A stretch of 64,000 nucleotides of DNA from Chitinophaga agrisoli (GTDB lineage: Bacteria > Bacteroidota > Bacteroidia > Chitinophagales > Chitinophagaceae), in assembly GCF_008386695.1 (NCBI RefSeq), contig NZ_VUOC01000002.1, forward strand, positions 860,481-924,480, read 5' to 3'. Of the stretch, positions 33,939 through 44,000 are shown piece after piece. Position 1 is the first letter of the stretch, and every line of letters starts with the position of its first letter. The notes under the pieces are model-generated. The model had not been told where the DNA came from. It ran no database searches and saw nothing but the letters and a program-made list of their open reading frames with translations. A program made the position numbers and the translations under genes.

Positions 33939-36047
33939 TTAATAATTTACCTGCACCATTTCAGAAAACTTGCTCTGGCGGCCGGTTTGCAGTACTGCTT
34001 TTATCGTGTACCGGTAACCGGTGTTAACGTGCAGTTGTTTATCGGTATAACTATCATGGGTGGCGTCCAGCGTCTGCAACAGGGTCAGCGGACCATCGCC
34101 CTCCGCACGGTACAACCAATACTGGTTTACGCCGGGCTGGGTAAATAACCAGCTTACTACAATCTCTTTCTCCTCCCGGTCCACCGCGGTCTTTAACACC
34201 GGTACCGGCATATTAGCCGCATCAGTAGGCACGGTAACGGTAAGGGGATTAGCGTTGGGTGATACCAGCCCGCTGCCGTCTATAGATTGTACCGTGTACT
34301 GGTACGCCACATCACGGTGGGGCGGCGTTTCCACCAGGCTATCCTGCTCAAGACCGGTATTATCATAGACCTTCAGCACCTGCCATACCGCCAGGGGATT
34401 GCTGTTTTCCTTACGCAGCACCTGGTATTTCACCACATCTTTTTCATAGCTGTTGATCCAGATCAGCTTTACCTGGCCATTCTTTATCTCATAGGCAGTA
34501 ATTACGGGCGAGGTAGGCGGCACCAGGTCCGGCTTCTGCAGCTCGAGTATGGCAGAGAAAGCGGATTGGTTATAGCGCTGATCTACAGATTTGATCTTAT
34601 AATACATTTTGCTGTTCAGGGATTTGATATCTATGGTATCCCTGAAAATGGTGTCTGCCGCCGGCGATTCCGTGAGCTGTACAAACTCCGCATCTGCGCG
34701 GCCAGCGCGGAAAACACGGTACCCCATCAGGTCCGGCTCTTTATTGGCCGGCCAGTGGATGGTTACATGGCCCATAGAATCTATCCGGCCCTGCAGGCCG
34801 CCAGGTATGGCGGGTGGTATGCTATCCTCCGGTTGCACCAGCACCGGGAAGGAGGCCGTTGCGGTACCGTTACGGCCTATGGCCACTACCGCCATATAGT
34901 TGGATGGCAGCAATGGTTTTTCCAATAGCCATTGCCGTTGCTGCGCCGGTATATTACGCTGCAACGTATCAAAAGGCCCTTTTGCGCTGGGCGCGCGGAC
35001 AATGCTGAAACCAGTGATCAGCTCATTACCGGCAGCGGGAAACTCCCAGGCAAAGTCCACTTTATTTTCCTTGCTTATTTCGTACTTCGTGATCTTAGGA
35101 TTATAAGGCAGCGAAGGCAGGCCCTGGCCTTTTACCGTGTCAGAGGGTGGCCCCATCTCTCCAAAAGCATCTACCCCCCTTACGCGGTAGAGGTAGGTGG
35201 TATAATTGGCTGCAATACTATCCGCATAATAGATACGGGTAGGGCCGCCGGAATCGCGCTCATTCACATTCACCAGCAGCTCTTTGTTAAGTCGTTCAAA
35301 CTGCATATTGGTAGCGGCGGAGGCGCGCTCCAGGATGTAGCCGTTATATACTTCTTTGAGCAGGGTGTAGTTCCAGCTCAGCATCACGGCCTTATCGTTA
35401 AAGATAGCGCCCAGGTCCAGCGGGCGTGGTAAAGGCTGCGCATCTTGCAGGCCTACGTAAACCACGCCGGTATCTGTTTTCATTTTGGCGGCTGGTATAT
35501 TGGTATATACACGGTACAGGTATTTTTCTCCGGGTTGTACAGTCTTATCCATAAACCCCAGGCCGGCAAACTGCGCTACGGACCAGGAACGGTCGCAGGC
35601 AAAAAGGGCATAGGAAAACCGCTGCTCCAGCTCTGTGGCCCTGTTCACAATGTCCATCATGGCGCCACCCTGTTGTACCTCTGCTTTAAAGGTTTCGCCA
35701 TAGATGGCCTGCGCTACGATAGCGCCATAGTCGCTGGTATCTACCATGCGTTGCCAGGCGGCCAGGGGGCGTGGCTTCAAGGGCGCGGTGGTCAGCACCT
35801 GTTTCTCCGGCCGGTCCAGCACCTGTCCGTCGCGAACGATGGTATACCGTTCGATCGTATACCCATATATGTTAGCATACTTCCAGGACAAGGGACTGCT
35901 GGCAGCCCAGCGTAACCATACAGCCCCATCTTTGGGTTTGGCTATCACTTTCACCGCCGGGCCGTTACCGGCTTTTTGCTGTGCCAGGGCCCAGCTGCCG
36001 GTAAAGATCAAACCTATCGTTATTAAATATCTCAGCGCTTTACACAT
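33939..36047 (-). CDS. secreted fibronectin type III repeat protein (702 aa)
   Basis: The signal peptide (YLITIGLIFTGSWALAQ) is followed by about six to seven fibronectin type III modules, each with the WxxxxxxDVxxYxVxR pattern. Examples are VTIHWPANKEPDLMGYRVFRAG, VKLIWINSYEKDVVKYQVLRKE and IVVSWLFTQPGVNQYWLYRAEG, seen in pieces, ending in YRYTIKAVLQTGRQSKFSE. No sorting domain is present at the C-terminus, so T9SS export is not indicated; it may stay periplasmic or be carried by partners. The gene is 4 bp downstream of the 1501-aa gene and 27 bp upstream of the SprB-repeat gene. The tight packing suggests that the three proteins work in one complex. Confidence 0.88.
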   Translation of the reverse strand: MCKALRYLITIGLIFTGSWALAQQKAGNGPAVKVIAKPKDGAVWLRWAASSPLSWKYANIYGYTIERYTIVRDGQVLDRPEKQVLTTAPLKPRPLAAWQRMVDTSDYGAIVAQAIYGETFKAEVQQGGAMMDIVNRATELEQRFSYALFACDRSWSVAQFAGLGFMDKTVQPGEKYLYRVYTNIPAAKMKTDTGVVYVGLQDAQPLPRPLDLGAIFNDKAVMLSWNYTLLKEVYNGYILERASAATNMQFERLNKELLVNVNERDSGGPTRIYYADSIAANYTTYLYRVRGVDAFGEMGPPSDTVKGQGLPSLPYNPKITKYEISKENKVDFAWEFPAAGNELITGFSIVRAPSAKGPFDTLQRNIPAQQRQWLLEKPLLPSNYMAVVAIGRNGTATASFPVLVQPEDSIPPAIPGGLQGRIDSMGHVTIHWPANKEPDLMGYRVFRAGRADAEFVQLTESPAADTIFRDTIDIKSLNSKMYYKIKSVDQRYNQSAFSAILELQKPDLVPPTSPVITAYEIKNGQVKLIWINSYEKDVVKYQVLRKENSNPLAVWQVLKVYDNTGLEQDSLVETPPHRDVAYQYTVQSIDGSGLVSPNANPLTVTVPTDAANMPVPVLKTAVDREEKEIVVSWLFTQPGVNQYWLYRAEGDGPLTLLQTLDATHDSYTDKQLHVNTGYRYTIKAVLQTGRQSKFSEMVQVNY

Positions 36048-36051
36048 AAAC

Positions 36052-39000
36052 TTATTGTATAGGATTGTACATACTGATCACCGTGCTGGTACCGGGCTTT
36101 TGTCCGGGCAGCATGTAGGTGAGCTTCATTTTATAGGTACCCTGCCGTATTACCGGGAATATGGCGTTCAACAGCGGCTTATACTGCGCCGGTAATGGCG
36201 TATAGATGGCTTTACTTACCAGCTGCGTCTGGATCTCTACCAGATCCGTCTTATACTGGTTAGGCAGGTGGTAGCGGTAAGGCAAACGGCCGCCATCCGG
36301 GTACAGCAGGTAAGTTTCTATAGGCAGGATGGCCCAGCTGGGGATCAGCGACTGGTTGCTTTCCCTTGGCAGGTTTACCATACCGTTATACGGATAGTTG
36401 CTATAGATGAGCGGTTTGATATCCTGTTCGAAATAAGGCTCGCCATCCAGTACAGCCTCGCCTTTGATGAGCGGCTGCCCGTCTGAGAATTCAGAGCCGG
36501 TGAGCTCTTTCTCATCAAACACTTCTATGGTGTTGATGAAAGTTTGCAGGGCATGCACATCCGGCAGGAAGATAGGCTCGCGTATCACCTTGGTAATGCT
36601 TACGGCGCTCATCTTCTGCGCAAATGAGTTATACTGGCTGGTGCTGAAGTTATAGGTCAGGATCATCTTTTCACCGGTGGCGGTATTAGTTAATGCGCCG
36701 CTGGCCTTATTATCCCGTATATCTGTTTCACCGCCTTCTGCCTGCGTATCGCCTGTGTTGGCGGCGGTATAACCCTGCGTTACCTGTTGCGGCGTGCTGC
36801 CTGCAGGCGGCAGGTTAACGATCTCCAGCGTGTATTTTGCCTGGTTTGTGAGGGCAGGCGAGCTCCATACCAGTTGTTTATTAGCGGCGTCATAGCTAAA
36901 GCCCGGGTTGGTGATCTGCCCGTTGGCCGCTTTGAAATGCAGTTCCTGCTGCCAGCCGGCGCTCTTATCAAACAGGTAGGACTGACCGCGGCGTAATTGT
37001 ATATAACCCTGGTTGGACTCTGTGGGGAAGAAATGTTCCTGGTCCACTACCGGGTAAGTATACTGTACGTTGCTCATGGGAATGCTTTCCGGCGCCTCGC
37101 CGGTGGTAAAGCTTACTTCTTTGGACTCCAGCGCTCTCTGGCCATTATCCATTACCGGGCGCCAGCTGCTGCCTACCAGCTCCTCAAAGCTTACCTGCAC
37201 CAGCGCTTTTATGGTGGCGTGCGGCGGCAGGATCTCGTCAGAATAAAAGGCCACGGCATCTTTGCCATCGTTCCATTTCAGCTGGCCGCTAATGTTAGCG
37301 CCATTATTATTCATTTCGAATTTCTCCAGTTTTACGCGGTATTTCTTAGGATTGCCGGCATCATCATCCAGCTCGATCTCTTTTTCCACCGCCATATTAA
37401 ATACGGCCTGCGGCGCTTCGAACACATCTACTTCTGTTGATTGCTCTTTAGGCGTAAGGTCTGAGATCACTTTAATACCATCCAGCGGGCTGCCGCCTAC
37501 CAGCTCACATTCCTGGCCCATTGTTACTTTAAAGTTCACCCGGCCTTTTACCAGGCCACCCAGCACGGAGTAGTAACCGCCTACATAACCGCGCATCCAG
37601 AACGGGTTGGGCAGTTTGGCCTGTACCAGCACCGCTGCGCCTACCTTGAGGATGCTGATCTTCTTGGTCTTAAAGAACAATTTGATCTTTAAACCTATAT
37701 CACCCTGGAAGTATCCATAGGCTTGGCCGTTGGCATACCAGCCATTGATGCCGATGGGCTCATTGCTGCCTTTACAATGCACATCTTCTCCATAATCCTT
37801 GAGCATGATATCGAAGCCAAAGCCGGCGTCGAACTTGGCATAGAAGATCAGGAAGGTGAGGTCGCCGGTGCTGAGACTAAAATCCGCCCCAAAGGCAAAA
37901 CCTGATCCTTTGTCCAGCGCATTCAGATCGCGCATATAATCCAGTTCTCCCGCCTCTACGCCCAGTATACTGGCTACGATAGCCGGCGGCGGCGGGCTGC
38001 CGGGTATTTCCTTACCCACCATCAGGTAAGCGCCTGTTTGTATATTGATGGGGCCCAGGCCAAACTTGATACCAATGCGGTTATCCGGGCGGCCTATATG
38101 GATGTACCAGATCTCCGGGTCAAAGTGCATGACGCAACTACCCGCCAGATCGCCCGCGCCTACACCGCGCAAGGGGCCTGCGCTCAGGTATACTTCAAAC
38201 ACCCCGTGTAAGGAGGAGTTAACAAAATCTATATCCAGACTGGCCACGGCGGTAATGGCCGCATCGTTGCCCATGGCCTTACGTTCCGATTCATATTGGT
38301 TTTTGCCTTCTTCATCGCTAAAGCCCAGTTTCTCCATATTCTTGGCCAGTTTATTAAACTGATCAAGCGGCAGGTCTTTTATGAATTTGGCGGTACCATC
38401 AAAATGGATATACCGCAGGCCGCCGCCGGTAGAGAAAGCCATCTCCAGCGTAGCCATACCGTTCACCACTTTCTCTGAGGTAGTAGCAAAACCAACTGAG
38501 GCTTTAAAGCCAAAACTTACCTGGTTATCCGGCACATAGAGGAAGCCGGTAGGCGTAACGCCAATACCGGAGGTACCCGCGGGCGCCCTGCCACCCAATT
38601 TCATGTGCTGGTACGCGCCGCCGCCAATACCGTTGATCTTAAACCCGGGGAAGATAGGAATGCCCGCCATACCTAACTGGGCAAACGCATCCGCATACCA
38701 GTAGCGGTAATCCGGCAGGCGGCCAAATACCGCTTTAGCCGTTACCGTCAGGCTCAGCTTTTTCAGCGTCATGGACAGATCGCCGGCGAATCCTTTTCCG
38801 TAGGTAGGGTCATCTTCAAAGATGTAGATATGCCCATCCAGCGCAATGCCGCTATTGTCAAAGCTTACGCCTATCTCATTCAGTCTTATTTTAGAGAATT
38901 TCCAGCTTTCCAATCCTTTACCGGAATCCAGCTTGCCAATGATATCCAGGTTGGCATCTCCCCGGAAACCGCCATCTTCCTCACCGCTCAGGTGCACATC

Positions 39001-40557
39001 TATGCCAAAGCCCAGGCGCACCTCGTCATTACTGGCGGCTACTTCTATGTTATTAATGCTGGCCGGGAAATTGCCAAGGGAGATAGTACCATCATAGCCA
39101 AAGCTGGCGATCTTGATCTTGGGGCTTACGGTTTGCAGCTCCAGGCCCTGGAACTCAATATCCGCCAGTTTGCCCACGCCATCATCATCTATCGGCGCAT
39201 CCTGTTTGAGGGTAGCGTTGATGGTCATTTTACCATTCAGCGTAGCCTTGGGCAGGAACTTGCCATCCTTTACGCGCAGCTCCACAGAGGAGTTGCGGTA
39301 TAGGGTTACCTGCGATGCGCGCAGGAAACCGAATTGTATACTGTCTTTGGGTTTTACGGTTAACAGGTATTCATTAGCAGGGCTGATAAGGGCATCGTAT
39401 ACCAGTTCCGTCTTATCATCCACCGGCAGTTTTATTCTGCCGCCAAAGCCGGCGCCTTTGAGGTTATTGGCCACCAGCTCCAGGGAGAACTTGTCTATGG
39501 AAAAAGGCCAGGAGCCGGCGCTGCCCTCTCCTATCGGCACCAGGTTATTGGCGCTTACCAGGCCGGTAAAGCCCTGGTTATCTATCAATATATTTTTGCC
39601 TTCTATGGTGATGGGCTGCGCTTTATCTCCTTTTTTGAAGATGCCCGGCAGGTCAATATGCAGGGTACTGATGGATACGCCCCTCCATACGTTGGGGCTG
39701 CCGGGAGGCATATAATCCTGCACATAGCTGGCAGGAAATACGGTGGCGGGATCATTACGCAGATCGCTAAAGTCAAACACCGCCTGGTTAATAGTGAAGT
39801 TAAAATCCTTGAGGCCATTCACCTGGAAGGCAGGCAGGCTCAGGTTCACCATAATATCGTTCCAGTCGCTGGCTATAGTACGGAAGCTGCCTTTTACCTG
39901 GCCGGTAGGCATGGGCTGTCCGCCGCCATCTACCGGGATCAGTATATCGCGGGAGAAGAGCACATCTGCCGCAATACTCAGCTCTTTAAAGCCTTTACAA
40001 TCTATAGAGGCATAGGTGACGGGCTCACCGTTGTTCACCATATTGTTATCCTTATCGAATGCGCCTTTCAGGATCAGCGTTGATTTGCCGCCGCCCAGGT
40101 CAATGGGAAAATCGCCCAGCAGGGAAAGTTTCACATCTCCTATAAGGCCGCCGGTACGGGACAGCTTTACGCCGTATGCGCCAAAGAACAGGTCTTTTAC
40201 TTTGCCGGTGGTATTCTTCTGGGGGATCTTGATCCGGAGGAAGGCGGTAAACTCCGCATAATTGGGATTGAACTTCACCTGGGTGATGCCCACGGTATAC
40301 TGCACGTTGTTAAGGGTGCGGCTTTCGCCAACGGGCAGTTTCACCAGGGATTCCGGGGTGATGTTATCGATCAGGTTATTGTCTTTATCCAGTTCGTCGA
40401 ACAGCGCCAGGGCGTCATTGAGCGTAGGCAGCAGGCTGGCGGCGCCGGTGGCAGCAGCCGTACTGTCTGTTACGGGTGTAATGGTACGGAAAGGCGCCGC
40501 CGCTGCCATGAAAGAGGCCATGGCAAGGAGCGTGAATAGGTATAGGGTTTTACGCAT
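36052..40557 (-). CDS. giant secreted protein of unknown function (1501 aa)
   Basis: I do not recognise the family. A signal peptide (YLFTLLAMASFMAAAAP) precedes about 1480 residues of beta-rich, Gly/Asp-rich sequence. The N-terminal third has repeated motifs such as FDKDNNLIDNITPESLVKLPVG and LSLLGDFPIDLGGG, and the central part has many short glycine-rich strands (GGGLRYIHFDGTAKFIKDLP, GIGGGAYQHMKLGGRAP). The C-terminal part looks like concatenated beta-sandwich modules (VQYTYPVVDQEHFFPTESNQ). There is no sorting domain, zincin motif or transmembrane segment. It sits between the 129-aa protein (47 bp) and the fibronectin protein (4 bp). It could be a structural fibre or scaffold of the surface system, which is inference from size and context only. 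Confidence 0.85.
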   Translation of the reverse strand: MRKTLYLFTLLAMASFMAAAAPFRTITPVTDSTAAATGAASLLPTLNDALALFDELDKDNNLIDNITPESLVKLPVGESRTLNNVQYTVGITQVKFNPNYAEFTAFLRIKIPQKNTTGKVKDLFFGAYGVKLSRTGGLIGDVKLSLLGDFPIDLGGGKSTLILKGAFDKDNNMVNNGEPVTYASIDCKGFKELSIAADVLFSRDILIPVDGGGQPMPTGQVKGSFRTIASDWNDIMVNLSLPAFQVNGLKDFNFTINQAVFDFSDLRNDPATVFPASYVQDYMPPGSPNVWRGVSISTLHIDLPGIFKKGDKAQPITIEGKNILIDNQGFTGLVSANNLVPIGEGSAGSWPFSIDKFSLELVANNLKGAGFGGRIKLPVDDKTELVYDALISPANEYLLTVKPKDSIQFGFLRASQVTLYRNSSVELRVKDGKFLPKATLNGKMTINATLKQDAPIDDDGVGKLADIEFQGLELQTVSPKIKIASFGYDGTISLGNFPASINNIEVAASNDEVRLGFGIDVHLSGEEDGGFRGDANLDIIGKLDSGKGLESWKFSKIRLNEIGVSFDNSGIALDGHIYIFEDDPTYGKGFAGDLSMTLKKLSLTVTAKAVFGRLPDYRYWYADAFAQLGMAGIPIFPGFKINGIGGGAYQHMKLGGRAPAGTSGIGVTPTGFLYVPDNQVSFGFKASVGFATTSEKVVNGMATLEMAFSTGGGLRYIHFDGTAKFIKDLPLDQFNKLAKNMEKLGFSDEEGKNQYESERKAMGNDAAITAVASLDIDFVNSSLHGVFEVYLSAGPLRGVGAGDLAGSCVMHFDPEIWYIHIGRPDNRIGIKFGLGPINIQTGAYLMVGKEIPGSPPPPAIVASILGVEAGELDYMRDLNALDKGSGFAFGADFSLSTGDLTFLIFYAKFDAGFGFDIMLKDYGEDVHCKGSNEPIGINGWYANGQAYGYFQGDIGLKIKLFFKTKKISILKVGAAVLVQAKLPNPFWMRGYVGGYYSVLGGLVKGRVNFKVTMGQECELVGGSPLDGIKVISDLTPKEQSTEVDVFEAPQAVFNMAVEKEIELDDDAGNPKKYRVKLEKFEMNNNGANISGQLKWNDGKDAVAFYSDEILPPHATIKALVQVSFEELVGSSWRPVMDNGQRALESKEVSFTTGEAPESIPMSNVQYTYPVVDQEHFFPTESNQGYIQLRRGQSYLFDKSAGWQQELHFKAANGQITNPGFSYDAANKQLVWSSPALTNQAKYTLEIVNLPPAGSTPQQVTQGYTAANTGDTQAEGGETDIRDNKASGALTNTATGEKMILTYNFSTSQYNSFAQKMSAVSITKVIREPIFLPDVHALQTFINTIEVFDEKELTGSEFSDGQPLIKGEAVLDGEPYFEQDIKPLIYSNYPYNGMVNLPRESNQSLIPSWAILPIETYLLYPDGGRLPYRYHLPNQYKTDLVEIQTQLVSKAIYTPLPAQYKPLLNAIFPVIRQGTYKMKLTYMLPGQKPGTSTVISMYNPIQ

Positions 40558-40604
40558 CCGTTAAGGATTTTTTATAGGTATATATCGGTTAGTAACAGCA
40601 GGCC

Positions 40605-40994
40605 TCAATGAGATGTTCCCATCACAGAGAAGTCGCCATTTAAAAGATCGCTGCAATATTTTTCAAGGCATATAGCGGCATAGGCGATGGTAGCCTTCAC
40701 TTCATCCTCCTCGTCCAATAAGCCGGCAGCCTCCAGCTGCTCATATTCCTTTCCACTGTCTATCTGCTTTTTTTGCAGGATATCCGGCAGGTGGTAGTAC
40801 TTATCATTCCTAGGATCGATCACCACAAACCCCATTCCTTCTTCACGTTCAAACGTAAACAGCTGCAGCTTTGCGCGCCCATTGCTGAGATGCGCTTCAT
40901 ATGCATTGGGCGGCGTTTCAAACACCAGCTGGTACGTTTTTATCAATCGTTCAAATTGCTTTTCCAGGAATGGGAGATAAAACGCAAACTCCAT
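40605..40994 (-). CDS. candidate immunity protein (129 aa)
   Basis: A small soluble protein without signal peptide, with acidic and aromatic residues (MEFAFYLPFLEKQFERLIKT; LLDEEDEVKATIAYAAICLEKY). It is the only cytosolic protein in an operon of five exported giants, and its start is 13 bp after the stop of the 1706-aa protein. This arrangement, a large exported protein with a variable C-terminal domain followed at once by a small cytosolic partner, is the signature of toxin-immunity pairs in polymorphic toxin systems. I cannot match the fold to a known immunity family, and the role is inferred. Alternative: an unrelated small protein of unknown function in the operon. Confidence 0.6.
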   Translation of the reverse strand: MEFAFYLPFLEKQFERLIKTYQLVFETPPNAYEAHLSNGRAKLQLFTFEREEGMGFVVIDPRNDKYYHLPDILQKKQIDSGKEYEQLEAAGLLDEEDEVKATIAYAAICLEKYCSDLLNGDFSVMGTSH

Positions 40995-41007
40995 ATCGTC
41001 TCTTTTA

Positions 41008-44000
41008 TTATTTGTTAATATCTATGAGCAGATTATCCTCAAATTTAGTTACTGGCATTAACTTGCTAAAGTTAGGGCTGCCAGGCGCTACCATCATGTT
41101 TGTTTCAGGATCGAACCGCCATCCATGCTTCCACTCAAAGCGGTGCACCTCTTTACCAAACCCGGTGAGCACGTTCTTACCTTTTCTTAAGGTATACAAA
41201 TTCCGGAAGCTCGAAACAATTATCACGTCGGCTTTCTGTGCTACGGCAGCATCCACCCACTTGGCGTTTACATTATCAAAGAAGCCGCCTTTTTTGGTGA
41301 ATGATCTCACCACATCCTCAGATACATTCAGCAAGTTAAACCTTTGCCCGGCGGCCGTCAGGAATTGCGGATTGGAAGCCGGCGCTACGGCCATCGCATT
41401 TGTTTCTACCGGGTAGTTCAACTCCTCCAGTATTTCTTTCAGGTCAGCGTTAAAACTACCTACCAGGAAGGTACCTTGTTTGGCGTTATAGAGGATCTTG
41501 GCGCCGGAGGTAGGTACATGTATGAACAGGTGCCCCTCATTGGCTAAAATCCTTTCCGCCACCTCGCGGGGACATTTCACGATTGCCATCACATCCGCCA
41601 CCTTCAGTTCGTAGTCAGCGATCAGGTCATCCAGCTTCTTGAGCCCCGCCGCGCCAAATGCTTCCAGTTTGGCAGCCAGTTCCGGATTTTTAGCCTTCAA
41701 CTCTGCAAAGTCCTTAAATTTCCATTCCTGGTAAGCCGTTTTTAGTTCATCCACCGCCAGTTTAAACTCCACATATTTCACCCCAATGCCATAAAACAGC
41801 CGGATGCCCTGCGCAATCATAATGTATTTATTAGCGGCCTCCCACTTCTCCAGGAATTTTTTACCAGATTCTGTTTTGGCCAGCATTGCCTGGTTATCTG
41901 CAATATAGAGGTTACCATTTGCCACTACCAGGTCTATTGTAGCAAACAGGTATGTCCAGAAAGAGGCGCCTTTTGTCCCAAGCTGTTTAGCCGCCAGTAC
42001 GGCTATCAGCTTGTTCACCGCGTTCATGATGGCATATTTCTCATAATTGCTGGTTATATACGCCATATACATGGCCGGCACATAGGCGTCTACCCTGGTG
42101 CCATCTGCTTCCTCGGAGAAAATCCTTAACAGCCTGAAGGGCTCGCTTTGATAGGAGTGACCTAAGTTAAACGGATCTGACAGGTTGATCATGCCGCAGT
42201 TCGGGTTCCTGGCCGTATAGCTAATAGACACTTTGCCGTCCTGGCCAAACAGGTTAGCCCAGGGGGTGAACTGGTACTTCACATCATTCTTGATGGACCC
42301 GGCTTCATCATAATAAGCGGCCTTTGTGACCATGAGGCCTTGGTCCGCCCATTTATAGTAATAGTTACAATCGTCTTTACTCAATGTCTCCTGGAAAGCG
42401 GCCAGCCTGGTATCAAAGGCATCAAACTCCGCCTGCCATTCGAATTCTGTCTTACTTCTGAAGAATAGTTGCGACATGGCGCTGAAGTATTCTTCCAGTT
42501 CCGCGCCATCAATATTCTTAAACAGCAGGGCCAGCAAACCGGTGTTATCCAGCCTGAAAGTGTCCAACACTTGTTTAACCTGATCGTCCGGCGTACTTCT
42601 GATCAGTTTTACGATAGACATCTCATCGTCATTGCCTACCAAAAATCCATCGGCTATATTCCTGATCAGCGCCACCCGCTCGCTTACGCAGAGGAAGTTC
42701 TTCAGGTTCTCTTCACTTATACCGCCCATCTTATCATCCAGCGTAGAACTGTTGGGGTCCCTGGCCAGCTCACCCAGCAAGGTCTGTATTTCCGTAGGCT
42801 TGCTTTCCATAGGTATTGTACAGTCTATACATACCTGGCCTTCTATCTGCTTAACGCCTACCAGCTTCCGCAGGTCATCAACAACCTTGATCTCCTTAAA
42901 ATCAGTATACTTAATGGCTTGCGACTGGTAACGGCCTGCATAGAATGCCAGCTTACATTTGCTGTATTCTATACCTGCAACTATCAACTGTGTGCCCCCT
43001 ACATCCGTAAATTCATATTTTGCCTTAGTGTTATCAGCGTTTTCATAGTAGCCGGTGAAATCTCCGCTCTCATACCGCGCCAGCCACTGTTTGTTATCTT
43101 TCGTGAAACCGGTCACTACGCCAATAGCGTCTTTTGAGATAGACGAGGCATTACCGCTACCGGCCACCATCACATAACCACCAAAGGACACTTTTACGTC
43201 TTTAGGCAGCGCAATGATCTTCCCATTGGGCGCCACGTAATTGATGTTGCCATTAACGATATAATCTGCATCTGTAATGCCTGGCAGCTTGTAGTCAGAT
43301 ACAAGGATCATTTTTGTGTTGAGTAGTCCTGCATCCGCATCACTCTGGAACACGCCCCATACTATACCGGGGTTATGCGCTGCGTCCCACTGGAATTTAG
43401 TAAGGCGCTGGCCATCGTTATAATTCATAACATTATCCGCCAGGTCGCCGGCGCCAAATCCGTAGCCGTCGAACGTGTGTTTGAGGTTAAATATGCCATG
43501 TCCCAGCTCATGCGCGGCGGTTAATCCCAGGTCGCTGCTACCATCGGTGAACAAGTAGCCAAACTGGTGATCACGCGGCATGTCGCCGGCCAGGGCGCCC
43601 TCCTTGCCTTTACCATTGCTCAGCACAAACAGGTATACGGTGCTGTTATCCGGCTTACGATCCTGGATATAGGCATTGTTAAGGGCCTTCATCTCATCTG
43701 TAAGCGTGCTGAATAAGCCGCTGCCGGAGGCATTCAACTGCCTGTCGCCATCCAGATCCCAGCTCATGTTGGTGAAGGTTTGATCTACGCTTACATCCCA
43801 GTGTATGCCTATGGAGTCATATACTTTGTTCAGCGTTGCCGCTATACCTGCGGCATCGCCGGGGTTACCATTCACCGGCACCAGTACCAGCTTACGCTGC
43901 TTCTGCCCGTAAGCGGCTATTTTTAATTTACCCAGGGTAATGGACTGGCCATTAGCCGGTTTGTATATGGCAAACAGTTCCTGCGCATCATCCGCCGGGC

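Noticed and set aside
36052-40557. Type 9 sorting domain at the end of the 1501-aa protein
   Set aside because: The C-terminus lacks the NPxxG and GxY(V/L)-type strands present in the 1259-aa protein.
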